From: Burkholderiales bacterium
GTDB taxonomy: Bacteria; Pseudomonadota; Gammaproteobacteria; Burkholderiales; SG8-41
Length of the DNA: 64,000 nt
Direction: 5' to 3'
Assembly (NCBI GenBank): GCA_019749945.1
Contig: JAIEPF010000009.1
Span: 1-64,000, forward strand
Shown here: positions 16,720-27,557 of the stretch, one piece after another
Layout of the letters: each line of letters begins with the position of its first letter
Position numbering within the stretch: the stretch's first letter is position 1
The notes under the pieces: model-generated
Seen by the model: the letters and a program-made list of their open reading frames with translations, nothing else
The model's database searches: none
Told to the model about the DNA's origin: nothing
Position numbers and translations under genes: made by a program

Positions 16720-18003
16720 TTACCGATCCCGGCGAGTGCGGACTGCAGTCATCGCGGCGGCCACGGCAAGAAACGATCCGAAGGCCAAAATTCTATCACC
16801 ATCTCCCGCCATCTGATACGCGCGGTCACAGGCTTCGGCGATATTTGCACAGATGGTGATGGGCACGGTCACACCGGCTGCGCGTAATTGCCGCTCCAGT
16901 TCCGCGACCGGCAGTGCACGCGCACCTTGCAGCGGCGCCACCAGCCAGTGGTCGACATGGCCGCGCAAAACCCGCACCACCTCGCCGACATCCTTGTCCT
17001 TCAGCATCGAGAACACAGCCAGCGTATTGCGGTAACCCGTCATCTGCGCGAGGTTGGCGGCCAGTGCCGCAGCGGCATGCGGGTTGTGCGCCACATCGAG
17101 GATCATCGTCGGCCGCCCGGGCAAAACCTGGAAACGTCCGGGATTCTCGACCCGCACCAATCCGTCGCGGATATTGCCGCTGGTCACCGGCAGGCGCCCG
17201 CGCAAGGCATCCAGCGCGGTGATGCAGGCGCTGGCATTGGCCAACTGGAAGGAACCGCGCAAGGCGGGCGGCGGCAGGCCATGACGATCACCGCCGGGTC
17301 CGCGATAACTCCATTGCTGCGGCTGGGCCTGATAACTGAAATCGCGTCCGATCAGCAGCAGCTCGGCACCGATGCCGGTCGCATATTCCGTGACCGTTGC
17401 CGGCGGTTCGGCATCGGCGCAGATCGCCGGCCGGCCGGCACGAAAAATATGCGCCTTCTCGAAACCGATGGCCTCGCGCGTGTTCCCCAGATAATCCATG
17501 TGATCGAGGCCGACACTCATCAGCAGGGCCACGTCGGCATCGAAGGCATTGACCGCATCAAGGCGCCCGCCCAGCCCGATTTCGAGGATCGCCGCATCGA
17601 CCTTGCTTCGGCAGAACAGCCACAATGCCGCCAGCGTGCCGAACTCAAAATAAGTCAGCGGCACCTTGCCTGCGGCGCGCGCCGCCTCCACCGCGGCAAA
17701 GGCGCTCACCAGATCGGCATCGCCGGCTTCCCGGCCAGCGATGCGCACGCGTTCGTTGTAATGCAGCAGGTGCGGCGAGGTATAGGTGCCGACGCGATAT
17801 CCGGCAGAGCCGAGTATCGCATCGAGCATCATGCACGCCGAACCCTTGCCGTTGGTGCCGCCGACGGTGATCAGCGGAAACACCGGTTGAAGCCCCAGTA
17901 CGTCACGCACCACCCTGACGCGATCCAGGCCGAGGGCGATCGACTGCGGATGCTGGCGCTCAATGTATTCCAGCCAGCCGGCCAGTGTTGCGGGCAAGGT
18001 CAT
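16720..18003 (-). CDS. folC: Bifunctional folylpolyglutamate/dihydrofolate synthase
   Basis: 427 residues of the Mur-ligase type. The P-loop TVGGTNGKGSACMML, YTSPHLLHYNERVRI, FEFGTLAALWLF and EIGLGGRLDAVN mark the ATP and folate sites. DVAHNPHAA and SMLKDKDVGEVV are in the C-terminal domain. It adds glutamate to dihydropteroate and to reduced folates. It follows accD, the usual accD-folC-dedD-cvpA-purF order. Confidence 0.95.
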   Translation of the reverse strand: MTLPATLAGWLEYIERQHPQSIALGLDRVRVVRDVLGLQPVFPLITVGGTNGKGSACMMLDAILGSAGYRVGTYTSPHLLHYNERVRIAGREAGDADLVSAFAAVEAARAAGKVPLTYFEFGTLAALWLFCRSKVDAAILEIGLGGRLDAVNAFDADVALLMSVGLDHMDYLGNTREAIGFEKAHIFRAGRPAICADAEPPATVTEYATGIGAELLLIGRDFSYQAQPQQWSYRGPGGDRHGLPPPALRGSFQLANASACITALDALRGRLPVTSGNIRDGLVRVENPGRFQVLPGRPTMILDVAHNPHAAAALAANLAQMTGYRNTLAVFSMLKDKDVGEVVRVLRGHVDHWLVAPLQGARALPVAELERQLRAAGVTVPITICANIAEACDRAYQMAGDGDRILAFGSFLAVAAAMTAVRTRRDR

Positions 18004-18052
18004 CAGGTGCGGAGGAAAGGCCGGAGCGCCCTGCGGAAAGAGGCGGGAAAAA

Positions 18053-18925
18053 TCAGGAAGACGCCGGCGCCGGCGTTTTCAGCATCAGCGCCAGCAGCCG
18101 CGCCAGCGTGTCGCGCATCTGGCGGCGATCGACGATCATGTCCAGCGCGCCCTTCTGCATCAGGAATTCAGCGCGCTGAAAACCCTCGGGCAGGGTCTCG
18201 CGCACCGTCTGCTCGATCACCCGCGGCCCGGCAAACCCGATCAGCGCATTCGGTTCGGCGATCACCACATCGCCGATCATGGCAAAACTCGCCGACACCC
18301 CGCCCATCGTCGGATCGGTCAGCACCGAGATGAACGGCAGGCGATCATCGGCGAGACGCGTCAGCGCGGCACAGGTCTTCGCCATCTGCATCAGTGACAG
18401 CAGCCCCTCCTGCATGCGGGCGCCGCCGGTGGCGGTAAAACAGACAAAGGGCAGCCGCTGCTCGACACAGACCTGCACACCGCGGACAAAACGTTCACCG
18501 ACCACGGAGCCCATGGACCCGCCGAGAAAACCGAATTCAAACGCTGCGGTGACCACCGGGATTTCGCGGATCGCCCCCTGCATCACCACCAGCGCGTCCT
18601 CTTCTCCGGTTTCCGTGCGCGCCTCGGCCAGGCGGTCAACATAACGTTTGCTGTCGCGGAATTTAAGGCTGTCGACCGGTGTCACCTCGACACCGATCTC
18701 GTAGCGCCCTTCCATGTCGAGCAGCCAATCGAGGCGCTCGCGGGCGGAAATGCGGTTGTGGTGGTTGCACTTCGGACAGACGAACAGGTTTTTTTCGAGG
18801 TCCGTACGGTACAGCACCGCCTCACAGGAATCGCATTTGCTCCACAGCCCTTCCGGGACGGCTTTTTTGACCGTGCCGGCATCGCGCTTGATGCGCGGCG
18901 GCAGCAGTTTCTGCAGCCAGCTCAT
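18053..18925 (-). CDS. accD: Acetyl-CoA carboxylase carboxyltransferase subunit beta
   Basis: 290 residues. An N-terminal four-cysteine zinc ribbon, [11 protein letters not shown] ... [13 protein letters not shown], is followed by the crotonase-like core with [25 protein letters not shown] and [11 protein letters not shown]. It transfers carboxyl from biotin to acetyl-CoA together with AccA, which is not in the window. The start overlaps the trpA stop (ATGA), so translation is coupled to the tryptophan genes. Confidence 0.96.
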   Translation of the reverse strand: MSWLQKLLPPRIKRDAGTVKKAVPEGLWSKCDSCEAVLYRTDLEKNLFVCPKCNHHNRISARERLDWLLDMEGRYEIGVEVTPVDSLKFRDSKRYVDRLAEARTETGEEDALVVMQGAIREIPVVTAAFEFGFLGGSMGSVVGERFVRGVQVCVEQRLPFVCFTATGGARMQEGLLSLMQMAKTCAALTRLADDRLPFISVLTDPTMGGVSASFAMIGDVVIAEPNALIGFAGPRVIEQTVRETLPEGFQRAEFLMQKGALDMIVDRRQMRDTLARLLALMLKTPAPASS

Positions 18926-19752
18926 GCCGCTCGACCCTTGATATCCCGATCCATCGCAGTACGAATGCCGCTCAGGAAAGCCCGCGCCCGATTCACGGCA
19001 TCCTTGGGCGCAGATTCAATTTCCTGCACCAGCCGGCTGCCGATGACCACGGCATCGGCCACCTGGGCGATATTGCGCGCGGTCTCGCCGTCGCGAATGC
19101 CGAAACCGACACCCACCGGAAGTTTTGTGTAACTGCGGATGCGGGCGAGGCGCTGTGCGACGTCGGCGACGTCGATGTTTGCCGCGCCGGTCACACCTTT
19201 GAGCGATACGTAATACAGGTAACCGCGCCCCAGTTCGGCAACCTGTTTCAGGCGTGCGTCGGACGTGGTCGGTGACAGCAGGAATATGGTGTCGAGGGCG
19301 GCCGCATCCAGCGTGGCCACCAGCTGCTCCGCCTCTTCAGGCGGGTAGTCAACCACCACGACGCCATCAGCGCCCGCGGCTTTGGCGGCTTTGACAAAAT
19401 TCTCCGGCCCCATGGCCTCAATGGGATTCGCGTAGCCCATCAGCACCACCGGCGTGTCGCCATTGGTCTTGCGGAACTCGGCCACCCAGCCGATCACATC
19501 GCGCAGCGACACACCATGCTTCAGCGCGCGTTCGCTGGCGCGCTGGATCACCGGGCCGTCGGCCATCGGATCCGAAAACGGCACGCCCAGCTCGATGATG
19601 TCGGCGCCTCCGGCGACCAGCGCATGCATCAAGGGCACACAACTGGCCGGATCAGGGTCGCCGGCGGTGATGAAGGGGATCAGGGCCTTGCGCCCTTGCT
19701 GATTGAGGCGCGTAAATGTGGCGGTAATGCGGGTGGCGGCAATGCGTGACAT
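18922..19752 (-). CDS. trpA: Tryptophan synthase alpha subunit
   Basis: 276 residues forming a TIM barrel that cleaves indole-3-glycerol phosphate. Catalytic Glu is in [17 protein letters not shown] and catalytic Asp in [25 protein letters not shown] and [11 protein letters not shown] form the phosphate-binding loops. It is separated from trpB by 96 bases holding a GTGA-type repeat element, unlike the tight trpB-trpA junction seen in many genomes. Confidence 0.97.
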   Translation of the reverse strand: MSRIAATRITATFTRLNQQGRKALIPFITAGDPDPASCVPLMHALVAGGADIIELGVPFSDPMADGPVIQRASERALKHGVSLRDVIGWVAEFRKTNGDTPVVLMGYANPIEAMGPENFVKAAKAAGADGVVVVDYPPEEAEQLVATLDAAALDTIFLLSPTTSDARLKQVAELGRGYLYYVSLKGVTGAANIDVADVAQRLARIRSYTKLPVGVGFGIRDGETARNIAQVADAVVIGSRLVQEIESAPKDAVNRARAFLSGIRTAMDRDIKGRAA

Positions 19753-19762
19753 CTATAAACCC

Positions 19763-19846
19763 CGTGAAGAGTGAAGGGTGAAAAGTGAAAGGTTGCAAAC
19801 CATTATTCGCACCTGATTTTCCCCTCACCCGTCACGCTTCTCTCCC
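19763..19846. repeat. GTGAA heptamer iteration between trpB and trpA
   Basis: GTGAAGA, GTGAAGG, GTGAAAA and GTGAAAG follow one another with a 7-base period from 19764. The complementary run lies at 19821-19840. The imperfect arms GAAGAGTGAAGGGTGA (19766-19781) and TCACCCGTCACGCTTC (19825-19840) pair with two mismatches. It has the same design as the elements at 11031 and 27468. Confidence 0.6.
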
Positions 19847-19848
19847 AC

Positions 19849-21048
19849 CTAAAATTTGAGGCCGGATTTTTCAGCGACGGTATGCATGTCCTTGTCGCCA
19901 CGCCCGGAGAGATTGACCAGCAGGATCTGATCCTTACGCATGCGCGGTGCAATTTTCGCGGCGTAGGCCAGCGCATGACTGGATTCCAGCGCGGGAATGA
20001 TGCCTTCGAGCCGGCATAGTTTGTGAAAGGCCTCCAGCGCCTCGTCATCGGTCACCGCGACATATTCGGCGCGCCCGCTGTCCTTCAGCCAGGCATGTTC
20101 GGGACCGACGCCGGGATAATCGAGGCCCGCCGAAATCGAATGAGTCTCGATGATCTGGCCATTGTCGTCCTGCAGCAGATAGGTGCGGTTGCCATGCAGC
20201 ACGCCGGCGCGACCGGCACACAGCGTTGCCGAGTGTTTGCCGGTTTCCAGGCCATGCCCTGCGGCTTCGACACCGATCAGGCGCACTTTCTCGTCTGGGA
20301 TGAAGGCATGGAAAATACCGATGGCATTGGAACCGCCGCCGACGCAGGCCAGCACCGCATCGGGCTGGCGCCCCGTCATCTCCGGCACCTGCTCGCGCGC
20401 CTCGCGGCCGATCACCGACTGGAAATCACGCACCATCATCGGGTACGGGTGCGGTCCGGCCACGGTGCCGATGATGTAGAAGGTGTTCTCGACGTTGGTC
20501 ACCCAGTCACGCATCGCCTCGTTCAGGGCATCCTTCAGCGTCTTTGAGCCGGATTCCACGGGCACCACAGTCGCGCCCAGCAGTTTCATGCGATAGACGT
20601 TCTGCGCCTGGCGCTTGACGTCTTCCGAGCCCATGTAGACCACGCATTCCATGCCGTAACGCGCGGCGATGGTCGCGGTGGCGACACCGTGCTGGCCGGC
20701 GCCCGTCTCGGCAATCACCCGCGGCTTGCCGAGGTGACGCGCCAGCAGCGCCTGGCCGATGACGTTGTTGATCTTGTGCGCGCCGGTATGGTTCAGATCT
20801 TCGCGCTTGAGATACACCTGCGCGCCGCCGAAATGTTCGGACCAGCGCCGCGCGTGATACACAGGGCTCGGCCGGCCGACATAGTGCTTCAGTTCGTATT
20901 CGTATTCCGCGACAAAGGCCGGATCGTCCTTGTAGCGGGCGTAGGCCGCCTTCAGTTCGTCCAGCGCTGAAATCAGCGTCTCTGAAACAAACACGCCGCC
21001 GTAAGGCCCGAAATGGCCTTTGGCATCCGGCAAGTCATATACCCGCAT
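19849..21048 (-). CDS. trpB: Tryptophan synthase beta subunit
   Basis: 399 residues, PLP enzyme joining indole and serine. The PLP lysine is in [11 protein letters not shown]. The phosphate-binding loop is [10 protein letters not shown], and [12 protein letters not shown] and [10 protein letters not shown] are conserved. The start [18 protein letters not shown] at 21048 lies inside the end of trpF (14-base overlap), indicating coupled translation. Confidence 0.97.
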   Translation of the reverse strand: MRVYDLPDAKGHFGPYGGVFVSETLISALDELKAAYARYKDDPAFVAEYEYELKHYVGRPSPVYHARRWSEHFGGAQVYLKREDLNHTGAHKINNVIGQALLARHLGKPRVIAETGAGQHGVATATIAARYGMECVVYMGSEDVKRQAQNVYRMKLLGATVVPVESGSKTLKDALNEAMRDWVTNVENTFYIIGTVAGPHPYPMMVRDFQSVIGREAREQVPEMTGRQPDAVLACVGGGSNAIGIFHAFIPDEKVRLIGVEAAGHGLETGKHSATLCAGRAGVLHGNRTYLLQDDNGQIIETHSISAGLDYPGVGPEHAWLKDSGRAEYVAVTDDEALEAFHKLCRLEGIIPALESSHALAYAAKIAPRMRKDQILLVNLSGRGDKDMHTVAEKSGLKF

Positions 21049-21658
21049 TACGCACTCCAGTCATGAATGCTTCCATTTTCCGCACATCCTTGATGCCCTT
21101 CGCCGACTCCACGCCGCTCGACACGTCCACAGCCCAGGGCCGCACCTGCCGCACCGCCTGCTCCACGTTGTCAGGGTTGAGTCCGCCCGACAGAACCACG
21201 GGCGCCGGCAAATCGCGCGGAATCAGCGACCAGTCAAACACGGTGCCGGTGCCGCCGCGCGCGCCCTCGACCCAGGCATCCAGCAACAGGCCCTTGGCGG
21301 CACGAAATTCCCGTGCGTATTGTAACAAATCGGTCTCCGCCCTGACCCGCACGGCGCGCAGGTACGGCAGCGAAAACCCGGCGCAGAATTCCGCCGTTTC
21401 GTCACCGTGGAACTGCAGCAGCTGCACCGGCGTCTCGTCCAGGACAGCGCGAACTTCCGCTGCGGCGGCGTTCACGAACAATCCCACCGGCACCACAAAC
21501 GGCGGCAGCGCATCGATGATGATGCGCGCCTGCGCCGGCGTCACCGCCCGCGGACTGGCGGCATAAAACACCAGGCCGATGGCGTGCGCGCCCAAACGTG
21601 CCGCCGCCAGTGCATCCTCGACGCGGGTGATGCCGCAGATTTTGACGCGTGTATTCAT
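21035..21658 (-). CDS. trpF: Phosphoribosylanthranilate isomerase
   Basis: 207 residues starting [16 protein letters not shown], whose Cys in KICGIT is the catalytic base. A catalytic Asp is in LLLDAW, and [13 protein letters not shown] and [10 protein letters not shown] close the TIM barrel. It performs the Amadori step of tryptophan synthesis. ATG 21658 was chosen because the in-frame extension upstream has no family similarity. It overlaps trpB and follows truA by 7 bases, the truA-trpF-trpB order seen widely in proteobacteria. Confidence 0.95.
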   Translation of the reverse strand: MNTRVKICGITRVEDALAAARLGAHAIGLVFYAASPRAVTPAQARIIIDALPPFVVPVGLFVNAAAAEVRAVLDETPVQLLQFHGDETAEFCAGFSLPYLRAVRVRAETDLLQYAREFRAAKGLLLDAWVEGARGGTGTVFDWSLIPRDLPAPVVLSGGLNPDNVEQAVRQVRPWAVDVSSGVESAKGIKDVRKMEAFMTGVRNAGI

Positions 21659-21665
21659 ATCATCT

Positions 21666-22457
21666 TCATAACACAGCGGCATGGGCCAGTTGCGGCGCAT
21701 CCAGCCGCGGCGCCGGCAATGCCCATTGGTTTTCGTAATCCACCCGCATCAGGTACAGGCCTGACGCATCAAAAGTCGGCGCCGCCTGCGCCCGATCACG
21801 CCCCTGCAGCACTTCAGCCAGCCATTGCGGCGCCTGTTTGCCCTTGCCGACATAAACCAGACTGCCGACCAGATTGCGCACCATGTGATGCAGGAAGGCA
21901 TTGGCGCGGAATGCGAACATCACATACGGCCCCGCCTGCTCCACGGTGACTTCGTGCATGGTCCTGACCGGCGACTGCGCCTGGCACTCGGCGGCGCGAA
22001 ACGCGGTGAAATCATGTTCGCCGACCAGACAGGTCGCGGCAGCGCGCATTTGCGGGACATCCAGCGGCAGGTGAAACCAGCCGACGCGGCCATGATCGGC
22101 AGCGGGCCGCACCGCACTGTTGAGCAACACATAGCGGTAAGTCCGGGCCCGCGCCGAAAACCGCGCGTGAAAATCCTCCGCCACCGGCTGCGCCCAGGTC
22201 ACCGCCATCGCCGGCGGCAGCAAGGCATTGACGCCGCGCACCCAGGCGCTCAGCGGCCGCTCAACCGCGCAATCAAAATGCACGACCTGGCCCAGCGCAT
22301 GGACACCGGCATCGGTGCGTCCGGCGCAGATGGTCGCCACCGGAACGCCGGCGATCGTTGCCAGCGCCGCTTCCAGGCGATCCTGCACGGCGCAGCCCGA
22401 GGGCTGGGTCTGCCAACCGCAGAAACCGTTGCCGTCATATTCGATGCCGAGCGCCAT
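21666..22457 (-). CDS. truA: tRNA pseudouridine(38-40) synthase
   Basis: 263 residues starting MALGIEYDGNGFCGWQ. The catalytic aspartate is in the TruA motif AGRTDAGVHALGQV. FHARFSARARTYRYVLLN, EHDFTAFRAAECQA and FRANAFLHHMVRNLVG are conserved. It modifies the anticodon stem-loop of several tRNAs. A GTG two codons upstream (22463) is also possible. It is the first gene after the fimV terminator and so probably heads the trpFBA-accD-folC unit. Confidence 0.94.
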   Translation of the reverse strand: MALGIEYDGNGFCGWQTQPSGCAVQDRLEAALATIAGVPVATICAGRTDAGVHALGQVVHFDCAVERPLSAWVRGVNALLPPAMAVTWAQPVAEDFHARFSARARTYRYVLLNSAVRPAADHGRVGWFHLPLDVPQMRAAATCLVGEHDFTAFRAAECQAQSPVRTMHEVTVEQAGPYVMFAFRANAFLHHMVRNLVGSLVYVGKGKQAPQWLAEVLQGRDRAQAAPTFDASGLYLMRVDYENQWALPAPRLDAPQLAHAAVL

Positions 22458-22502
22458 TCTCACGGGCCTGAGCCTCCGGTTCTTGCAATACAAGGTGCCG
22501 CA

Positions 22503-22537
22503 GAAAAACAAACCGCGGCAGGAGCGCTGCCGCGGTT
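22503..22537 (-). terminator. Rho-independent terminator after fimV
   Basis: On the minus strand AACCGCGGCAG, loop CGCTC, CTGCCGCGGTT form a perfect 11-bp stem (22527-22537 with 22511-22521), followed by TGTTTTT. It begins 25 bases after the fimV stop and separates the leu-asd-fimV unit from truA onward. Confidence 0.92.
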
Positions 22538-22562
22538 CGATGAATTACGCCGGGCAATGCGG

Positions 22563-25034
22563 CTAGCCGAGTGTAGCGAGCAGTTTCTGTGCCTGGTCCT
22601 TTTGTTCGTTGTCGCCTTCCTTCAGCACTTCCTGCAGGATTTCCCGGGCGCCGTCGTTATCGCCCATCTCCTGATAAGCCTTGGCCAGATCAAATTTCTG
22701 CTGGACGTCGTACCAGTGGCCGTCCTTGGCTTCGGCAGGCGCTGCCGCAGTCGAGGGATCATCCAGGTTGATGTTGAGGTCGCCGACATCGATTTTGAAA
22801 TCCAGTCCGGCATCCGCGGCCGGAGCCGCGGGTTCGGGAGCAGGCGCCGCAGGCGCATCCACCGGCGGCAGCTCAAAATTGAAATCTATGCTGCTCGCTT
22901 CAGGCGGTGAGGCCTCAAGCGCGATATCGGTCTGCGCACCGGCATCCAGATTGAAATCGGGCTGCGCTTCAGCCGGTGGTGCGACACCGGCATCCGCGGC
23001 GGCGGCCAGCTCCTGCATGCCGCCCATTTCCGTGGCCTGTCCCGCCGGATCGGCATCCAGCGCGATATCCGGCGTGCCGGCCGTGTCGCCACCCAGGTCA
23101 AAGTCGAGATCCGTACCCGTGGGGCTGTCGTCGGCCAGCGGCGCCGGCGCGGCATCCCTGCCCGCCTCATACAGCGGATTAGCCGGATCCAGCGCATAAC
23201 CCAGCGCGGCAATTTTGAGCCAGTTGTCGCCGACACCGCCGGTCAGACCGCGCATCGAATCAGCCACTGCGCCAAAGGCCGCGGCATCCTTGCGCGCCGC
23301 ATAGACTTCAGCCAGCTTCACCTGCACGTCTTCACGCGCCGGATCGCGGCTCATGGCTTCCTTGAGGATTTCTTCGGCCTGTCCGTCGCGGCCATAGGCG
23401 ATATAAACCTCGGCTTCGGCCACCGGATCAACGTCATCACTTGCCGGCGCGGCAGCAGCGGTCGCCGTGGTATCCGACAGGTCCGCCGCAGCCGCGGCAA
23501 CCGCAGCGGCGCCCATGGTCGGCGCCACCGGCGTCAGCTCATCATCATCCTGGCTGCGAGCACGACGACGGCGCAGGGCGGCAATACCCACGCCACCCAG
23601 CACCACGGCCAGCGCCCCCCCGCCGATCAGCGGCAGGTTTTCCATGGCCATATCCATCAGGCTCGGCTCGGGCGGCGGCGGGGGCGGTGCAACGAACTTG
23701 GGCTTCGGTTTCGCCGCCGGCTTCGCTTCATCGGCCGGTTTGTCGGTCGCGGCCACATCCTTCTTCGCTTCATCCGCCGGGGCCGCATCGGGTTTGGCGG
23801 CCGGCGCGGCATCCGGTTTGGCTTCTGCCTTGGCCGGCTCTGCCGGTTTCGCGGCTTCCACCGGCTTGCCCGGTTCGGCTTTGGCTGCGTCCGCCTTGGC
23901 GGCCTCGGCTTTTTGCTGTGCCGCAGCCATGCCCGGGCTCTTCAGTTCAGCCAGCTTCTGGCCGTCCTTGACGGTTTTCTCGAGTTGCGCGATGCGATCC
24001 TTGGCTTCCGCCAGTTCCTGCTTGCGCGCGGTCTTGTCTTCGGCCGCCGCGGTCTCGCGTGCAGCACCGCTCAGCGGCTTGCCGCCCTTGCCCGGATCCC
24101 CCTTGGACAGCTTGACCACATCCTTGCCTTCGGCGGCAGCGGGATCATCAACCTTGGCGGTAATACGCCCGCGGGCCGTGGCGGCGCCTTCGGGTGCCTG
24201 CGCGGCGGCATCGGCGACGCGGCCGCTGTAAGCGCGCCAGTCGGCAACCTGCGCGCGATATTCCTTCATCGCCTCGCCCTGGGTGATCGCCGCGAGTTCC
24301 TGTGCATCGGGAATGCGCAGAATCTTGCCCGACTTCACCAGATTCATGTTCTTTTTGATGAATGCATCGGGATTGCTGCGATACAAGCCGACCAGCATCT
24401 GCTCCAGCGACACGCCCTGGGGTTTCAGGCTGGCCGCAATCTTGCCCAGAGTTTCACCCTTGGCAATCGGACCGTACTCCTGCGCTCCTGCCGCACTGGC
24501 CGCCGCAGGCCTGGTCACAGGTTTCGGCGCCGGCGCAGCGGGTGCCGCCACGATGGGGCGCGACTCCGGGGCCGCCGCAGGCGCGGCAGGCGCCGGCTGT
24601 GCAGCCTGCTGGCCATATCCGGGCGGATCCAGCAGCGCGGTGTATTCACGCACCAGTTTGCCCCCGGTTCCGCTGGTCAATTCAATCAGCAGATCGACAA
24701 AGGGTTCATTCACCGGACGGCTGCCGGTGATCTTGATGTACGACTGGCCGTTGGGGCGTTTTTCGATGCTGAGTCTGAGGCCGGTCATGCCGGCGTTGTA
24801 CTGAAGATTGGCGCGCTGATAATCATCCGGGGATGCCAGCCTTGCCACCAGCGTGGACGCCTCGTCACCCCTGACCGCAACCAGATCGATCTCCGCGCTG
24901 AGGGGCTGCCCGAGGCTCGATTGCACGTTAAGCCGCCCCAGGCCGGCGGCATGCGCGAACAAGGGCGTGAGCAGCAGTGCCACAGCCAGTGCTTTGCCAA
25001 GAGTGAATGTGCGCACGAACCGCTCCCGTATCAT
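22563..25034 (-). CDS. fimV: FimV/HubP-type polar pilus-assembly protein
   Basis: About 823 residues. A signal peptide (LLLTPLFAHAAGLG) leads into the FimV N-terminal domain GRLNVQSSLGQPLSAEIDL. A LysM domain (about 185-250, KGETLGKIAASLKPQGVSLEQML) follows, then long Ala/Lys/Pro linkers with a coiled-coil stretch (AEDKTARKQELAEAKDRIAQLE). One transmembrane helix (LPLIGGGALAVVLGGVGIAAL) and an acidic cytoplasmic TPR region precede the C-terminal FimV motif DGHWYDVQQKFDLAKAYQEMGD. It supports type IV pilus assembly and polar organisation. ATG 25061 is an alternative start; neither start has a clear ribosome site. The asd-fimV-truA order is typical. Confidence 0.92.
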   Translation of the reverse strand: MIRERFVRTFTLGKALAVALLLTPLFAHAAGLGRLNVQSSLGQPLSAEIDLVAVRGDEASTLVARLASPDDYQRANLQYNAGMTGLRLSIEKRPNGQSYIKITGSRPVNEPFVDLLIELTSGTGGKLVREYTALLDPPGYGQQAAQPAPAAPAAAPESRPIVAAPAAPAPKPVTRPAAASAAGAQEYGPIAKGETLGKIAASLKPQGVSLEQMLVGLYRSNPDAFIKKNMNLVKSGKILRIPDAQELAAITQGEAMKEYRAQVADWRAYSGRVADAAAQAPEGAATARGRITAKVDDPAAAEGKDVVKLSKGDPGKGGKPLSGAARETAAAEDKTARKQELAEAKDRIAQLEKTVKDGQKLAELKSPGMAAAQQKAEAAKADAAKAEPGKPVEAAKPAEPAKAEAKPDAAPAAKPDAAPADEAKKDVAATDKPADEAKPAAKPKPKFVAPPPPPPEPSLMDMAMENLPLIGGGALAVVLGGVGIAALRRRRARSQDDDELTPVAPTMGAAAVAAAAADLSDTTATAAAAPASDDVDPVAEAEVYIAYGRDGQAEEILKEAMSRDPAREDVQVKLAEVYAARKDAAAFGAVADSMRGLTGGVGDNWLKIAALGYALDPANPLYEAGRDAAPAPLADDSPTGTDLDFDLGGDTAGTPDIALDADPAGQATEMGGMQELAAAADAGVAPPAEAQPDFNLDAGAQTDIALEASPPEASSIDFNFELPPVDAPAAPAPEPAAPAADAGLDFKIDVGDLNINLDDPSTAAAPAEAKDGHWYDVQQKFDLAKAYQEMGDNDGAREILQEVLKEGDNEQKDQAQKLLATLG

Positions 25035-25157
25035 TTTTTTGTGGGACAAGAAAGTTAGCATCAATCAGTTAGGCATGCAAGCTAACAAAACCTCGAATGT
25101 TGCCGTCCAACCACATATTTCTTAAAGGAAATTCCGCATTCCGGCCCGGCCCGGCCG

Positions 25158-25179
25158 GCACCGGCCGCAGGGCCGGTGC
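25158..25179. terminator. GC-rich hairpin between asd and fimV
   Basis: GCACCGGCC, GCAG, GGCCGGTGC form a perfect 9-bp stem 11 bases after the asd stop on the minus strand. No T-run follows, so it may only slow polymerase or protect an mRNA end. Confidence 0.35.
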
Positions 25180-25190
25180 GCCCCGTCCGA

Positions 25191-26351
25191 TCAGGCACTG
25201 ACCGGGGTCTTGCCAAGCGCTTTTGCCCGCGGCGCAGCATCGGCTTCGAGCACGATGCGCAGCATGCGGCGCAGGGGCTCAGCCGCTCCCCACAACAGTT
25301 GGTCACCCACAGTGAAGGCTGCGAGGTATTCGCCCCCCATCGGCAGCTTGCGCAGGCGACCGACCGGAACGCCCAGCGTACCGGTCACCGCGGTCGGGGT
25401 CAGCTCGCGCAGCGTGGCCTCGCGCTGGTTGGGAACGACCCTGACCCAGTCATTGGCCTTGGCCAGCAACTGTTCGATTTCGGCCAGCGGCACATCGCGG
25501 GTCAGTTTGACCGTCAGCGCCTGGCTGTGGCAGCGCATCGCACCGATGCGCACGCACACCCCGTCGATCGGCAGCGGATTTGCCTCCAGACCGAGGATCT
25601 TGTTGGTCTCGGCCATGCTCTTCCATTCTTCCTTGCTCTGGCCGTTGCCGAGATCCTTGTCGATCCACGGCAGCAGGCTGCCGGCGAGCGGATGGCCGAA
25701 CTGCTCGGTCGGCACCCCGCCGCTGCGCAGCGTATCCGCCACCTTGCGGTCGAGTTCGAGAATCGCGGACGCGGGATTGTCGAGCAGCGGTTTTGCCGCG
25801 GCATGCACCGCGCCCATCTGCGCCACCAGTTCGCGCATGTTGGCGGCGCCGGCACCCGAAGCCGCCTGATAGGTCATCGCCGTCATCCATTCCACCAGCC
25901 CGGCCTTGAACAGACCACCCATCGCCATCAGCATCAGGCTGACCGTGCAATTGCCGCCGATATAATTCTTGATGCCTTTGGCCAGCGCCGCGTCGATCAC
26001 GTCGCGGTTCACCGGGTCAAGGATGATCACTGCATCCGCTTGCATGCGCAGCGCCGAGGCGGCGTCGATCCAGTAGCCGTCCCAGCCCGCAGCACGCAGC
26101 TTGGGGAATATCGCGTTGGTGTAATCACCGCCCTGGCAGGAAATCAGGATGTCCATCGCCGCCAGCGCGTCGATGCTGTTGGCGTCGGCGACCTTGCCGG
26201 TGTCGCGCCCGATATCGGGCCCGCGGCCACCCGCCTGGGAGGTTGAGAAAAATGTCGGCGCGATCAAATCAAAATCCCGCTCTGCCCGCATCCGCTCCAC
26301 GAGCACCGAGCCGACCATGCCGCGCCAACCGATGATACCGACCTTCTTCAT
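25191..26351 (-). CDS. asd: Aspartate-semialdehyde dehydrogenase
   Basis: 386 residues of the Gram-negative subtype. The nucleotide motif is [13 protein letters not shown], and the catalytic cysteine lies in [28 protein letters not shown] and [16 protein letters not shown] (substrate Arg and active-site His) are conserved. It supplies aspartate semialdehyde for lysine, threonine, methionine and diaminopimelate. It lies 41 bases after leuB in the same direction and is probably cotranscribed. Confidence 0.96.
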   Translation of the reverse strand: MKKVGIIGWRGMVGSVLVERMRAERDFDLIAPTFFSTSQAGGRGPDIGRDTGKVADANSIDALAAMDILISCQGGDYTNAIFPKLRAAGWDGYWIDAASALRMQADAVIILDPVNRDVIDAALAKGIKNYIGGNCTVSLMLMAMGGLFKAGLVEWMTAMTYQAASGAGAANMRELVAQMGAVHAAAKPLLDNPASAILELDRKVADTLRSGGVPTEQFGHPLAGSLLPWIDKDLGNGQSKEEWKSMAETNKILGLEANPLPIDGVCVRIGAMRCHSQALTVKLTRDVPLAEIEQLLAKANDWVRVVPNQREATLRELTPTAVTGTLGVPVGRLRKLPMGGEYLAAFTVGDQLLWGAAEPLRRMLRIVLEADAAPRAKALGKTPVSA

Positions 26352-26392
26352 GAAAACACCTTTTAAAACAATATATTACAACAAATCAAAGA

Positions 26393-27457
26393 TTACAGCG
26401 CGGCGACCACCGCATCACCCATTTCCATGGTGCCGACTTTACGCGCACCGGGCTCGTCGATGTCCGGCGTGCGGTAACCCGCCGCCAACACGTTTTTGAC
26501 CGCCGCCTCGATGCGATAAGCCCACTCGTCCTTGTTGAACGTATACCGCAACATCATCGCTGTCGAGAGGATGGTGGCCAGCGGATTGGCAATGTTTTTT
26601 CCGGCGATGTCAGGGGCAGACCCGTGGATCGGCTCATACAGCCCGCCACCACCGGAATTGAGCGATGCCGAAGGCAGCATGCCGATCGAACCGGTCAGCA
26701 TCGACGCCTCATCGGACAGGATGTCGCCGAAGATGTTGCCGGTGACGATGACGTCAAACTGTTTGGGGTTGCGCACCAGTTGCATCGCCGCGTTGTCCAC
26801 GTACATATGCGACAACGCGACCTGCGGATATTGTTTTGCAACGTCGGTGACGATCTCGCGCCAGAAACGGCTGGTCTCGAGCACGTTTTCCTTGTCCACC
26901 GAACACAGTTTTTTGCCACGCTTCAGCGCAGTTTGAAAGCCCACCTCGGCGATGCGGCGGATCTCCGGCTCGGAATAAAGCATGGTGTCGTAACCTTCGC
27001 GTTCGCCGCGCGCATTGTCGCGCCGGCCGCGCGGCTCGCCGAAATAAATGTCGCCGGTGAGCTCGCGGATGATCATCAGGTCGAGTCCGGACACCACTTC
27101 CGGCTTCAGCGTCGACGCGCTGACCAGTTCCGGATACAGCACCGCCGGGCGCAGATTGGCAAACAAGCCGAGTTCCTTGCGGATGCGCAGGATGCCCTGC
27201 TCCGGACGCTGCGGCCGCGGCAAGGCGTCATACTTCGGGCCGCCGACTGCGCCGCACAACACCGCATCGGCTTCCTTCGCCAGCTTCAGTGTCGACGCCG
27301 GCAAGGGATCACCATGCGCATCAAACCCGGCGCCGCCGAAGGGTGCCTCTTCGAATTCCAGCTTGAGGCCATCCGCCGCCAGCCGGCGCAATACCTTCAG
27401 CGCCTGGCCGACGATTTCAGGACCGATGCCGTCACCGGCGAGAACTGCGATTTTCAT
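26393..27457 (-). CDS. leuB: 3-isopropylmalate dehydrogenase
   Basis: 354 residues starting [39 protein letters not shown], the metal-binding [19 protein letters not shown] and [21 protein letters not shown] are the canonical LeuB motifs. It oxidises and decarboxylates 3-isopropylmalate in leucine synthesis. ATG 27457 was chosen over an in-frame upstream extension, which runs into the GTGA-type repeat. It is downstream of leuC-leuD and upstream of asd. Confidence 0.97.
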   Translation of the reverse strand: MKIAVLAGDGIGPEIVGQALKVLRRLAADGLKLEFEEAPFGGAGFDAHGDPLPASTLKLAKEADAVLCGAVGGPKYDALPRPQRPEQGILRIRKELGLFANLRPAVLYPELVSASTLKPEVVSGLDLMIIRELTGDIYFGEPRGRRDNARGEREGYDTMLYSEPEIRRIAEVGFQTALKRGKKLCSVDKENVLETSRFWREIVTDVAKQYPQVALSHMYVDNAAMQLVRNPKQFDVIVTGNIFGDILSDEASMLTGSIGMLPSASLNSGGGGLYEPIHGSAPDIAGKNIANPLATILSTAMMLRYTFNKDEWAYRIEAAVKNVLAAGYRTPDIDEPGARKVGTMEMGDAVVAAL

Positions 27458-27467
27458 TTCAGAATCC

Positions 27468-27550
27468 GTGATGAGTAATTGGGAGATGGGTAATGAGTGA
27501 TTAGTCATGGGTGGAAAGCCCCCCATTACCCCTTACTCATTACCCATCAC
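27468..27550. repeat. GTAATGAGT iteration and inverted run between leuD and leuB
   Basis: GATGGGTAATGAGT (27485-27498) and ACTCATTACCCATC (27535-27548) are perfect 14-base inverted arms. They lie in a run of GTGATGA/GTAAT/GAGTGA iterations that fills the leuD-leuB spacer. The design matches 11031 and 19763, though the unit sequence differs. Confidence 0.7.
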
Positions 27551-27557
27551 CGGCTAA

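Noticed and set aside
16888..18333. Very long antisense frames, for example 16888-18333, 41349-42791, 42871-43959, 52730-53938, 56002-57342 and 62420-63811
   Set aside because: High-GC shadow frames opposite well-identified genes (folC, decarboxylase, apbC, SulP, dnaE, aspA); compositions rich in Arg/His/Gln and no domain text.
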